Shown one piece after another: positions 29,393 through 41,400 of a stretch of 64,000 bases of DNA (its first letter is position 1; every line of letters starts with the position of its first letter). Both the position numbers and the translations under genes were made by a program. A model generated the notes under the pieces. The model ran no database searches. It was not told the DNA's origin and worked only from the letters and a program-made list of their open reading frames with translations. The stretch lies in the NCBI GenBank assembly GCA_009829735.1, contig CM020620.1, forward strand, positions 20,806,020-20,870,019, read 5' to 3'. This DNA is from Pyropia yezoensis. Its lineage: Eukaryota > Rhodophyta > Bangiophyceae > Bangiales > Bangiaceae.

Positions 29393-31383
29393 GGGAAGGC
29401 CGAGCAACAGTGCCAAGAGAGTGCTTCAAGTCGAAGTGGTACGCAGAGTGGCTTTTAACTACAGCCCTAACCCTCACACTCTCAAAACAGAGGCAGCTGC
29501 CAACTAGGCATGCATGCTAGACTCTCCCACTCCACGGCCCTCGCCCTCACGTGGAGGCGAGCGGCGAGACCCACGCCGATAACGGTCTCCACTTGTTGGA
29601 TGGGGCGGCGGCTCCAAGTCGGAACCGTCGCGCCCCTCACGGTCGCGCAAGTGGCGCCGACCGTCGCCACTCTTCTGCCTGGTCTTGCGCGCAAGTTTGC
29701 GATGCAGACGCTGGACAGACTCCGTCTCCGACGGGGTAGAGGACTCCGAAACGGATTAAGACAACTCGTCTTCCGATACGGAAGGAGAGCGCCGCGAGTG
29801 TCGGCGACGACGGCGAGGAGGCGAGTATGCCCGGCTCGCGCGACGTTTGCCACGCCCAAGTGGGGCTGGCTGGGGCATAATAGCCCCAATGCGAGCCAAC
29901 TCGGCTGTCATAAACTCCGCCACCGACTCGCAACTCGCGGTCGCCACTGCAGTACGAACGCGCTCCTAAAGTTGAGGAGTCTCGGAATCCTGTAGGGTTG
30001 TGGTCGACGCGGCCAACCAGGAAATGGTGCGCACCAACTTGGTGATCATCATCTCTGAGGTTAGAGGCGTGGGCGGCAACACCAACTTGGGGTATACCGT
30101 CAGGAGGGTGGCCCCCAAGTTGGGGGACACCGGGGTGGAAGACTCCACGGCCACGCTGATCGGGATGTTCCCGTGAGGTTGGAAAGGAAACAGGAGGAAG
30201 CGGGAGGGGCCCCGCCGAGGTGGCGGTACCCGGGTGTAACTGCGACCCCGACTTGGGGCCCCCGCAGTGGGTTGAGTCATATGGTCATCATAGGACGGCC
30301 ACGGGCCATAACTATGGGCTTGTCCGGGGGTGGCGCAGTGTGGCGATCCACCCCCGGGGCATACGGGTAGTCCCCCGATGCCCAACCACTCTCGTAGGAC
30401 CACACGGCCGTCGTGAAGTTCACGAGCGACCCACACGAACTGGCGAAGTGCGCCATCGTCCTTGGCCCACGAGTGGGGCGGCGCAAACTTGTGCTCAATG
30501 CTCTCCCACTCGATAAACTTATGGAGCCCGGAGCATCTCCTCAAGTAGAGTGAGTTATCCTGATGAGCACCCCTCAGCAACTAGCTGAGGGGTGAGCTGT
30601 TTCCAAACCTTGGAGGAGCGGATGGGGAGATGCCAGAGCATCCCCCCGCCGCTGAACACAGGACACCCAGGTCGACATGACCTCGAGGAGCCACTGGGTG
30701 GGCCAACATGGCCCACACCAGGTGATCAGGGGCAGCCGTCAACATGACGGAGCCGAAGTGGTCAAGCAACCGTGGCAACAACGCCGGGAACCCGTAGGGG
30801 ACCTCAACTTGAGGCCACCACTCGGGCTTCTTCGGATAGTACTGCTCCTTACTGGCAGCAGACTGTTGAGGAAACTCAAGTTGAGCCGAGGTCACCAAGT
30901 AGGGACCTCGCCGGAAGTCTTTCTCCATCCGCACATCAAAGTGATGAGTGTGCGGATCGGCCTCGTGGAGGTACGGTGGGCGAGTTGCCACAGCGTCCCA
31001 CGTGAAGGTCGGCAAGTCGCCGGGACCCGGGATAGTTCCCCCGCGGTCCACCATGGCCTTGGCACGCTGAACGTCCTCAAACCTCCTCATCGTCCAGGAA
31101 GGCAAACTGGTCCGTCCTGAAGCCGGCAGGGAACCCGACCCTACGGGGATACTTCTCCCGTAGGCGGTCCCATACCCGGCCCATCGCTGCGCCAAGTCGG
31201 CCACAGCGAAGAACAGTCAGCCCCTCCTCATAGAGAGGCCAAGCGGGGTAAAAACCACCGCCCCAAGGCCTCACGCGGACAACTTGTCCCGCCTCCGGGG
31301 AGATCCCGCCGTCAACCCAAAGCGGGTGACGCGGAGTCCCATCCCCCCGGAGCGATCGCGGAGCCCCCGCCGGAAGTCCCGGC
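27754..31383 (+). repeat. Left copy of a false assembly duplication in element B
   Basis: 3,630 bases repeated almost exactly at 31884-35511. Differences are almost all single-base indels in homopolymers, and in this copy they cluster towards the N gap (for example extra A near 30188 and near 31080). The pol end (to 29392) is intact here. Confidence 0.88.
29756..31383 (-). pseudogene. Accessory gene of element B, error-rich left copy, cut by N gap
   Basis: Same gene as at 33892-35583 but frame-shifted several times by homopolymer indels and truncated at the gap. The breaks probably reflect sequencing error at a contig end rather than biology. Use the right-hand copy. The 29393-29755 stretch before it has no supported gene. 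Confidence 0.75.
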
Positions 31384-31883
31384 NNNNNNNNNNNNNNNNN
31401 NNNNNNNNNNNNNNNNNNNNNNNNNNNNNNNNNNNNNNNNNNNNNNNNNNNNNNNNNNNNNNNNNNNNNNNNNNNNNNNNNNNNNNNNNNNNNNNNNNNN
31501 NNNNNNNNNNNNNNNNNNNNNNNNNNNNNNNNNNNNNNNNNNNNNNNNNNNNNNNNNNNNNNNNNNNNNNNNNNNNNNNNNNNNNNNNNNNNNNNNNNNN
31601 NNNNNNNNNNNNNNNNNNNNNNNNNNNNNNNNNNNNNNNNNNNNNNNNNNNNNNNNNNNNNNNNNNNNNNNNNNNNNNNNNNNNNNNNNNNNNNNNNNNN
31701 NNNNNNNNNNNNNNNNNNNNNNNNNNNNNNNNNNNNNNNNNNNNNNNNNNNNNNNNNNNNNNNNNNNNNNNNNNNNNNNNNNNNNNNNNNNNNNNNNNNN
31801 NNNNNNNNNNNNNNNNNNNNNNNNNNNNNNNNNNNNNNNNNNNNNNNNNNNNNNNNNNNNNNNNNNNNNNNNNNNNNNNNNNN
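31384..31883. other. Assembly gap, exactly 500 N
   Basis: Placeholder gap. The sequences on its two sides are the two ends of a 3.6-kb overlap, so the true distance is probably negative and no sequence is missing. Confidence 0.97.
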
Positions 31884-33530
31884 TGCCCTTGCCGACGGCC
31901 GCTCTCGGGTACCTACCGAGGGGCTGGACACTAACCCAGTCGATGAGGACATCCCCATCGTGGGGGGTAGTCACGCGCTCGGGTCAGGCGTTGAACGCCG
32001 AGGCGCCAGGGAACAAGAAGTACTTGCCCCTGTCCCTGGACGAGGTGGTGAAGGCCCAGGCCGAGGATCCCTTCTGCAAGTCGCAGAGGATATACTGGAT
32101 ACAGTGGTAGAGACGCGTTTCTTTCTGGGAGACGATGGTCTCCTCATGAGGAGGGGGGTATTTCCAGGGGGCCGAACAACTTGTCGTCCCCGCATCCCTC
32201 AAGGACAGTATCCTTGAGAGGGAGCACAACGCTCCCACGGGTGGACACCTGGGGTCTATTAAACTGTACCAGACCCTGAGGACCAGGTACTACTGGCCGT
32301 CCATGGTGGTGGACATCTACAGTTGGGTGGCTGCCTGCACAAGTTGTGCACAGAATCGTCTGATGGAACGGCGGCCTACTACGGCTATGCTATTGTTCCC
32401 GGCCAAGGAGCCCTTCGCCGCGTTGGCGATGGACATCCTTGGGCCACTGCCCGTGACCGAGGAGGGCAACCAGTACCTCCTGGTCATCTGTGACCGCTTC
32501 ACGAAACTTACGCGAGCGATCCCACTGGCAGAGATCACGGCCATATCGGTCGTGTCAGCCTTCCTAGATCACTGGGTTGCCGCGTATGGCATTCCAGATA
32601 GTACACTATCGGACAATGGACCGCAATTTGCGTCTGTACTGTTTCAGGGAGTGCTGGATATGTTGGGGGTCAAGGCAAACTATGCCACCCCCTACCACCC
32701 ACAAACTAATGGGCAGGTGGAGCGCTTCAACAAAACTATTGTTCGGCAGCTGCGCCACTATGTGAGTGAGCACGTGAAGACGTGGGACCAATACATTTCT
32801 ATCCTTACTACTGCCTACAATTCGCAGGTTCACTCATCTACAGGGGAAGTACCCCTCGCTTTTGTGACCCCCCGTCGCGTGCGGTCTATTGCCGTGCGGC
32901 GGTCGCTCCAACTAGGGAGGATGGTGGCAGTACGCCTACTCCTACTGAGAGTAAGGCGGAGTTCGCCGCTAGGCTTGAAAAACTCATCCCTAAAGTCAGG
33001 GCTGAGATGGACAAAGCACAAAAGCGCTACAAGCGTACCTTTGACAAAAAGGTGCGCAATGCTAAACATGTCCCGAGCAGGGTGACTGGGTGCTGGTACA
33101 CTCGCACACCCCAACTGGGGGTAAGCTGGTATTCCAGACGAAGGGACCGTACCAGGTCCTTCGTACTGATGGGCGGCGGCCATCACCATCGAAAGTGACG
33201 ATGGGGTCCGGCACAGTGAACGGACAGGACGTGGTCAAAGTTGCACCACCACCTGCAGGCGACCCCAGCTTGGACCGCGTGCTTTGGAGGCGTGGCGCCT
33301 CCCCTCACTGGCCTGCGGCCCAAACAGGGCCCGCAGGAGTACGTGTTCGATAAGTTCATCGACCACGGATGGGATGAAGACACTAGACCGCCTCATGTTG
33401 AGGGTGCGTTGGTTTGGCTACAAAGCCAAGGATGATACGTGGGAGTATGTGGGAGGACCTTCCCGCTGAGAAGGTCCGGGCGTACTGTTCCCGGAATGAG
33501 ATAGACCCTAACAGCCCTCCCTCAACGTGA
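31884..33530 (+). pseudogene. pol: Duplicate 3' part of pol of element B, frame-shifted
   Basis: Matches pol from the RNase H/integrase linker to the chromodomain. It is broken by at least half a dozen single-base indels (extra G near 31966, missing G near 32089, extra T near 32162, missing C near 32909). The left copy is intact over the same codons. Likely assembly artefact, not a second gene. The tail 33531-33891 has no gene. Confidence 0.85.
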
Positions 33531-35511
33531 GGGAAGGCCGAGCAACAGTGCCAAGAGAGTGCTTCAAGTCGAAGTGGTACGCAGAGTGGCTTTAACTACA
33601 GCCCTAACCCTCACACTCTCAAACAGAGGCAGCTGCCAACTAGGCATGCATGCTAGACTCTCCCACTCCACGGCCCTCGCCCTCACGTGGAGGCGAGCGG
33701 CGAGACCCACGCCGATAACGGTCTCCACTTGTTGGATGGGGCGGCGGCTCCAAGTCGGAACCGTCGCGCCCCTCACGGTCGCGCAAGTGGCGCCGACCGT
33801 CGCCACTCTTCTGCCTGGTCTTGCGCGCAAGTTTGCGATGCAGACGCTGGACAGACTCCGTCTCCGACGGGGTAGAGGACTCCGAAACGGATTAAGACAA
33901 CTCGTCTTCCGATACGGAAGGAGAGCGCCGCGAGTGTCGGCGACGACGGCGAGGAGGCGAGTATGCCCGGCTCGCGCGACGTTTGCCACGCCCAAGTGGG
34001 GCTGGCTGGGGCATAATAGCCCCAATGCGAGCCAACTCGGCTGTCATAAACTCCGCCACCGACTCGCAACTCGCGGTCGCCACTGCAGTACGAACGCGCT
34101 CCTAAAGTTGAGGAGTCTCGGAATCCTGTAGGGTTGTGGTCGACGCGGCCAACCAGGAAATGGTGCGCACCAACTTGGTGATCATCATCTCTGAGGTTAG
34201 AGGCGTGGGCGGCAACACCAACTTGGGGTATACCGTCAGGAGGGTGGCCCCCAAGTTGGGGGACACCGGGGTGGAAGACTCCACGGCCACGCTGATCGGG
34301 ATGTTCCCGTGAGGTTGGAAAGGAACAGGAGGAAGCGGAGGGGCCCGCCGAGGTGGCGGTACCCGGGTGTAACTGCGACCCCGACTTGGGGCCCCCGCAG
34401 TGGGTTGAGTCATATGGTCATCATAGGACGGCACGGCCATAACTATGGGCTTGTCCGGGGGTGGCGCAGTGTGGCGATCCACCCCCGGGGCATACGGGTA
34501 GTCCCCGATGCCCAACCACTCTCGTAGGACCACACGGCCGTCGTGAAGTTCACGAGCGACCCACACGAACTGGCGAAGTGCGCCATCGTCCTTGGGCCCA
34601 CGAGTGGGGCGGCGCAACTTGTGCTCAATGCTCTCCCACTCGATAAACTTATGGAGCCGGAGCATCTCCTCAAGTAGAGTGAGTTATCCTGATGAGCACC
34701 CCTCAGCAACTAGCTGAGGGGTGAGCTGTTCCAAACCTTGGAGGAGCCGGATGGGGAGATGCCAGAGCATCCCCCGCCGCTGAACACAGGACACCCAGGT
34801 CGACATGACCTCGAGGAGCCACTGGGTGGCCAACATGGCCCACACCAGGTGATCAGGGGCAGCCGTCAACATGACGGAGCCGAAGTGGTCAAGCAACCGT
34901 GGCAACAACGCCGGGAACCCGTAGGGGACCTCAACTTGAGGCCACCACTCGGGCTTCTTCGGATAGTACTGCTCCTTACTGGCAGCAGACTGTTGAGGAA
35001 ACTCAAGTTGAGCCGAGGTCACCAAGTAGGGACCTCGCCGGAAGTCTTTCTCCATCCGCACATCAAAGTGATGAGTGTGCGGATCGGCCTCGTGGAGGTA
35101 CGGTGGGCGAGTTGCCACAGCGTCCCACGTGAAGGTCGGCAAGTCGCCGGGACCCGGGATAGTTCCCCCGCGGTCCACCATGGCCTTGGCACGCTGAACG
35201 TCCTCAACCTCCTCATCGTCCAGGAAGGCAAACTGGTCCGTCCTGAAGCCGGCAGGGAACCCGACCCTACGGGGATACTTCTCCCGTAGGCGGTCCCATA
35301 CCCGGCCCATCGCTGCGCCAAGTCGGCCACAGCGAAGAACAGTCAGCCCCTCCTCATAGAGAGGCCAAGCGGGGTAAAACCACCGCCCCAAGGCCTCACG
35401 CGGGACAACTTGTCCCGCCTCCGGGGGAGATCCCGCCGTCAACCCAAAGCCGGGTGACGCGGGAGTCCCATCCCCCGGAGCGATCGCGGAGCCCCCGCCG
35501 GAAGTCCCGGC
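31884..35511 (+). repeat. Right copy of the false assembly duplication in element B
   Basis: Counterpart of 27754-31383. Single-base indels in homopolymers cluster towards the gap (31884-33500), while the part from about 34700 on reads cleanly. Confidence 0.88.
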
Positions 35512-35583
35512 GGGTGCTGCACCGTAGGAGGTGTCCTCCATGCGCTCGTCAAGAGAGTCCGTCTCCACTCCCGGAGTCGCCAT
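33892..35583 (-). pseudogene. Antisense accessory gene of element B, about 563 codons with two in-frame stops
   Basis: Same position and orientation as the accessory genes of D and E. The ATG at 35583 starts an acidic N-terminus. A folded region rich in Trp, Tyr and Pro carries YYPK, EVP-x-GF, LLDHF, PDHLVWAM, WLLEV and LWHLP, collinear with accessory gene D (YYPK, EIPVGF, FLDAL, NHWLHEV, LWFLP). The C-terminus is Arg/Ser-rich with RRRRRHSRRS. TAA at 34684-34686 and TAG at 34102-34104 interrupt an otherwise open frame. The TAA is present in both copies of the duplication, so it is not sequencing noise. Function unknown; the basic tail might bind nucleic acid or act in nuclear import (inference). 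Confidence 0.78.
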
Positions 35584-35921
35584 GGCTCTCCCCAAGTTGG
35601 GGAGAGACGCTCTGGCTATCGCAGCACGAGACCCGCCTCGAGTTGAGGGGGACTCGGATCGTGGGTATACGGGTGGCCTCCACAGCGTGGGGCGGCCCAG
35701 TGGAAGGTGAAGGGGAGGTGGTGGTGATGGTGAAGTGTGAACTGAGGAGAGCAAGCTGCCAAGTGGGCAAGCTTGAGGAGAGGGGCGGTCAACGTGACGG
35801 CCTCCACATCCGCGTTACGTACTCCAGGGGGGACAGCAAGTTGCGCCCCCAACGCCGAGACGTGCGTTTACGCACCCCCTCACAGGGCCGACCGGGTCGG
35901 TCGGAACTGAGGAGAGGGGAG

Positions 35922-36389
35922 TGTGGCAGTATTGACCCCCAGGTAGGGGGGCAACACGTGCCATGCAAGGGGCGGCAGGCCACTAGCCTGATCCGTTCCT
36001 CCCCCTGCATTTGGGTCCATATTCCCTAAGTTTGGGATAGTTAGCTTAGTAGTAAATCCAACTTGGATTTGAGGGTTTTCTGCATTTATCGTCTTGAATT
36101 TTCGTGTGGCCCGGTGGGCAGGTGCTGGGGTGGGAGATTCTGAGTGGCGAGATTCTGAGTGGACCCTGGGGGGATAAGGGGAGGGCAGCGGGGCTTGGCC
36201 CGGCGTCCCCGTCCCGACCAAGAAACTGTTGGACCACACACCATCCTCTTGTTTGTCCGTGGGGGGTTTGCCCCACAACAGGGACAGAGTGTGTGCGACT
36301 TGCACTTCTTCCGGTTCCCCCGACACGGGAGGCAGCCCTAGCACACCGCCCCAACTTGGGTGCCGTGTGTGCTAGTGGTTTTTGCCACA
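35922..36389 (+). repeat. 3' LTR of element B
   Basis: 468 bp, preceded by the polypurine tract GAGGAGAGGGGAG. Matches the 5' LTR with about four differences, one of them a single-base deletion. Confidence 0.94.
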
Positions 36390-36394
36390 TCGGG

Positions 36395-38444
36395 TAGTCG
36401 CGCCCCTCTCCTGCCTCCGGTTCCTCGGGTGTCGATGTCGGCGCCGGTCGCCACGGCGGGGACAGATCGGGTTCCCCCGGCTTCTGTGATGCACCCGGTC
36501 GAGACCCCCCCGGTGGGTCTCCCGGAGATGCTTCTTGGGCAGGACCCTCTGGCGGCCCGGCGTTACTCCACGGTGGTCGGCAACGCCGGCGCGGCCCAGT
36601 GCCAGCAGGATTGCTTGGACCTCTGGCGCAAGGAACTCCAGCGCGGGGTCTTGACAGAGATGGATAAGGCTCGTCTTCACACGGCGGACCAGATGCGCCT
36701 GGCACAAGACCGCTCCCAGAGCTTCTCGGGTTCCTCTTGGGTTGCTCGTCTGGAGGATCTTCCCTTCGCGCTGGTGCTGGATCTGCCCTTGACCGAGCGT
36801 CGCGTGTCCGCGTCCGTTCTCCGGTGGCTGGAGGAGGAAAGGTACGTCCACCGGGCGCTCAAGGTCTGGGACGAGGCGCTCAAGGGGTCGGGGAGCCTGA
36901 ACTGCGACCCCCGTCCGAGCATGGTCGCTCTGGAGCCGCCTTTCCTGACCCGGAAGTACTCCAAGTTGTCACCGGCACGGGAGCAAGGCGAGCGACGCGG
37001 CCGTCAGCGTGACTTCCTCGTGAGCTGCAACCATCAGGAGTTCTGGAAGCTGGATGAGGCTAACCGGGCGGCGTACTACCCCAAGGTCATCCCGCAGCAG
37101 CAGGAAGTCGAGATCCCGGTCGGGTTTGCTCCTTCCAGCATCCCCTTCACCTGGTACTTCTTGGACGCCTTGAATCAGGCGTCGATCAAGGGCTTCTTCC
37201 ACTCGATCCCGTACATGATGTACACGTCCGAGATGACAGTCTTGGCGGCCAACCACTGGCTTCACGAGGTCTTGGTGTCCAACCGGCTTTGGTTTCTCCC
37301 TGACCTCCTGATGGTCTGGATTGTCGACAAGTTGACCGTCGACTTCCTGTGCAGCCAGGACGAAGAGTACAAGGGGCTCTTCCAGGCGATGATTGACTTC
37401 CGGCGTCTAGTGCCGGTGCATGACCGGAACTTCTTGAACGCGATTGCCGACCAGAACCGCCCGCGTCGGGATGGCTTCGGTTGGGCGCAGGTGGTCTACC
37501 AGTCTTCTCCGGCCAAGGTGCAGCTGGCGACGCCGCTTCCGGCGTGGCCGCAGCTAGGTAGCTTTCCTGCCCCGGCCGCCCTTGATCTTCTGCCAGTTGG
37601 GCCGCCGGTGCAGGAGTCGGGATGGGCCGCGGCGGTCGGTCAGGCGTCTGCGGCGGCTCCGCTTCCTCCTGTTGCACCTGCCGCCCCGGTGGCCTCGCCT
37701 GAACCGTCGCCGGCGCGTTGACGCCCTGTTCCAGCTGTGCCGGTACTTCAAGCTCCTCCGGCACCGCGCCTGTCTGCGGCGAGTCTGGGGGTGACCGTGC
37801 GGTCGCCTACCACTCGGGCCGCTCCGCCTCGGACGCCTTCTTCCAACGCCGGCGGCGCTGTGCGTCCGCTGGAGTTGGGTACTCCGGTTTCGGGGGCCGT
37901 TGTGGACCGTCCGGTGGTGTCATCCTCGGGGCGGTTCGAGATTTCGGCGCCGACTCTGCGCCTTACTCGCTTCCGGGTGCCTGACTGGTACCTGAACCAA
38001 GGTGGCCCGACATGCGACCAGTACGACGTCGGTATGATTCAAGACCAGCTGGGTCGTCTTCCGGTGCAGGTTGAGGGCGTCGGGTCTTCCCTGGTGCTGG
38101 GCACTTACGCCAGCGTCTTGAACAACGTGGTTGACCGGGTGTTTGCTTGCGCGGACAGCGGCCAGATGTCGAACAGCCCGGTGGTTGGCGAACTTCTGGC
38201 GACCTTGACGCGGCATGGCTTGGCCCAGCAGTGGTCAGAAACCTTCACTGGCTTCCAGGGGCGCCGACGGGCATATCTGGATGAGCGGGAGCCCCCGGCA
38301 ACTACCGGTACTACTCCGATGGCGTCATACCGAGATGCCCCGCGTCCACCGCACTACGTCATCCCGCCTTCCTCCGGTTCCCGTCGTGCCGCGGAGGCAG
38401 CGCTGGAGGACACTCCCGCGGCTCAGCGTCCGCGCCGGGAGTAG
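36395..38444 (+). pseudogene. Antisense accessory gene of element D, main part; one in-frame stop
   Basis: With the 5' fragment at 22810-22877 it forms about 705 codons. The join across element B (one target-site copy kept) is in frame. TGA at 37719-37721 splits an otherwise open frame. The first folded region contains the motifs YYPK, EIPVGF, FLDAL, NHWLHEV and LWFLP shared with accessory gene B. After an Ala/Pro-rich linker that includes the TGA, a second folded region of about 200 residues follows (DWYLNQGG, GTYASVLNNVVDRVFA). The stop at 38442-38444 lies inside the 3' end of pol on the other strand: the two coding regions overlap tail to tail by 22 bases. Family unknown. Confidence 0.78.
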
Positions 38445-41400
38445 TAGTTGGAGGCAAGGAGGGTGAGGGTCTTCGAGAAGCGAGGAGGGAAGAGGCGGAG
38501 AGAAGGGTTGCCCGAGCGGGTGCTTGTTTTCCTTGATTGTTCCATGCTTGTATTGCGTGTTCTCCTTGATATACCCGTTCCCTTCTTCTCAATCCTCTTG
38601 TTCCGCATCCGTTGCGGATGAACTCGGCTCGTCCCGAGGGTCTTGGCCCCATCCTCTTGGTCCTCCTCCGAGTCCGACTCCAGAATCTTGCCGGCTCTGG
38701 CCACTGGAGTGCCCTCTATCCCGTTCCGTCGCGTGTAGGCACAGACATCCGCGATGGGTAGCCGGTTTGAGGGTTCCCAGGTATCATCTGCCGGGTTAAA
38801 ACCGAACCAGTGTACTCGCAGGTACAGGCGTCCGTCTCTCCAGGCATGGTCCACAAACTTGACGTAGACATATTCCCGACCTTCTTCTTGGGATAGCCAG
38901 GGTACTGCGGCCCGCTTGCGCCGGGTCAAGTCCCGTTGGCTTGGCGGTGGAGCTCGGGTGACATGGTCGCTGCTCACGCGGTACGGGGAGCCATCCACGT
39001 CTAGAAGAAAGGTCCAACCGTCCGTATTCAGGATCTCATAAGGTCCATCCGTCTTCGAGTCCAGCTTCCCCCGGGTCTTGCTATGGTTGTCCACAAAAAC
39101 CCAGTCGCCACCACCCAGTTCCTTGTTCTTTTCCCGAACGCCCTTGTCATAGCCCCGCTTGTATCGCTCCTGGGTCTTCGAGATTGACTCCTTGACTCTT
39201 GGGAGCAGGAGCTTCAGTTGTTCCAGGAACTCATCCTTTGCCTTGGGACCTGACTTCAGTGCAGGCTGGAGACCATCTGGTATTCTTTCCAGGGAGAAGT
39301 TGGTCAGCCGCCTTGGGGTAACAAAGTCGAGTGTAGCGACTCCCGTTGTCCGGTGAACTCGGGAGTTGTAGGCTAGAGTGAGGACAGCCAGGAGCTCGTC
39401 CCAGTCTTCTTGGTGTTTCTTCACGTAGTGCCGTAGCATGTCCACTTGGGTCCGGTTGAATCGTTCCACCTGGCCGTTCGTTTGCGGGTGGTACGTCGTG
39501 GTGTACAAGTTCTTGATGCCCATCAGGTCACAGACTCCTTGGAAGAACAGGGATGCAAACTGGGGACCGTTGTCGGTTAAGACGGAGTCTGGAGGGCCGT
39601 AGGCAGCTATCCAGTACTCGCAGAAGGCTGACGTGACATCCAGAGCCGTGATGGTCCTCAGCGGGATTGCTCGAGTGAACTTGGAGAACCGGTCACAAAT
39701 GATGAGCAGGTATATGTTGCCACTGGATGTTTCAGGTAGGGGCCCCAGGATGTCCATGCTTAAGCTTGCAAAGGGCTCCGCCGCAGGGAATAGGCGTAGC
39801 TTAGAAGTCTTCTTCCTCTGGGACAACCGGTTCCTTGCACAAGAAACACAAGCCTCCAGGTACTTATGGACGTCACTGGCCATGGTTTCCCAGTAATAGT
39901 GTCGTCTCATGGAAGCATACATCCGATTGATACCAGGATGTCCGGCCTGGGGAGACGAGTGCTCCAGGCGTAGGATGTCAGCTCGTAGGCTTCGGGGTAC
40001 GTAGACTTGAGTGGCCCCATCGAAGGGTGACACCCGTACTAGGAGTCCGTCCGTAGACTCGGAGAAACGACTGTTCCGGTTCAGGTCCATTTGGTGGCGA
40101 AGCTCCAAGCATTGAGGATCCGTCAGTTGTGCCTCCAGCATCCGGTGAATAGTCACCGGTTGATCAGCTTCAGGTGTCTCATACAGGGGAGCATGCCAGC
40201 CACGTCCGACATTCGGGAGGATGAAGCAAGGCATTTCCTCCGGGATAGGACCGGTATCGGCTGCAGGAGTCTCCAGCCGGGACATGGTGTCGGCGCAGTG
40301 GTGCTCCCTCCCTGCTCTGGTGCACACCTTGTACTTGAACTCCGAAAGGCGTAGGCGCCACCGGGCGACCCTTCCTTGACTGCTGTCCGTGCATAGCAGC
40401 CACCTTAGACTGGCGTGATCCGTCCGGATGAGGAACTCTTGTCCTTCAAGATATGGCCGTAACAGGAAGCAAGCCCAGACGACTGCCAAGCACTCGCGCT
40501 CCGTCGTGGAATAGTTCTTCTCGGCTGGAGTCAAGACGCGACTGTAGTAGCCTATCGGGAGGAAGTGCCCATCAGGTTGCTGCTGGAGTAGTGAGCACCC
40601 CACCTGGACGCCACAGGCATCAGTCTCCAGAACAAACTGGCCCTCCCGCTTGAGTAACGCCAGTACTGGAGTGGTGGTCAGGCGCTTCTTGAGCTCTTCG
40701 AAGGCCGCGGTCTGCTTCTCGTCGAACACCGGGAGTTGGGCGGGAAGCTTCTTGCTGGTAAGCTTGGTCAATGGCCGGACAATCAGAGCATAGTCCCGTA
40801 CGAACCGGCGATAGACGTTGCACATACCCAGGAAGCTCTTGAGTTCCGTCTGGGTTTTGGGTTGCCGTGCATGCCGGAGGGCCTCGATGTTCTTCTCATT
40901 GACTCGGAGCTCCCCCGGACTCAGCACGTGCCCCAGATACTCCACCTCAGTCTCAAACAGGTGGCACTTCTCGGCCTTGAGGGTAACTCCAGCCTTGGAC
41001 AGGAGGGCCAGGACCTCCCGAAGGTGCTCCAGGTGTTCCGCTGGGGTCTTGGAGAAAACGATAATGTCGTCCGGGTAGACCAAACATGTTCTCCACCTTA
41101 GCCCGGACAGGATGATGTCGATGGCTCTTTGGAAGGTTGCCGGAGCATTGGTGAGACCAAAAAGAAGACGCTTGCACCGGAATAGTCCCAGGTGGCACGT
41201 GAAGGTGGTCTTGTCCTTGTCCTCGTCAGCCAGAGGGATCTGCCAGTAACCGGCATTACAATCCAGCGTCGAGAAGAGGGTGGCATCACCAAGAAAGTCG
41301 AGGCAATCATCCATCCGGGGTATCGGGTATACGTCCTTGACTGTCATCTCGTTCAGGCGCCGGTAGTCAACGCAGAAACGGAAGTGACCGCCGGTTTTCG

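Larger units (their letters stand above)
22878..36389 (+). mobile_element. Ty3/gypsy retrotransposon B, innermost element of the nest
   Basis: LTRs at 22878-23346 and 35922-36389, flanked by TCCGG (22873-22877) and TCGGG (36390-36394), a 5-bp duplication with one mismatch. Plus-strand order: 5' LTR, primer-binding site, gag, pol with chromodomain, antisense accessory gene (minus strand), polypurine tract GAGGAGAGGGGAG, 3' LTR. The interior holds a 500-N gap and a false duplication (27754-31383 repeated as 31884-35511). Collapsed, the element is about 9.4 kb. Same family as element A and the solo LTR. Confidence 0.92.

Noticed and set aside
31884..35511. A second, tandem copy of the 3' half of element B
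   Set aside because: Differences are homopolymer indels concentrated at the N gap and no extra LTR or duplication lies between copies; an assembly overlap explains it better.
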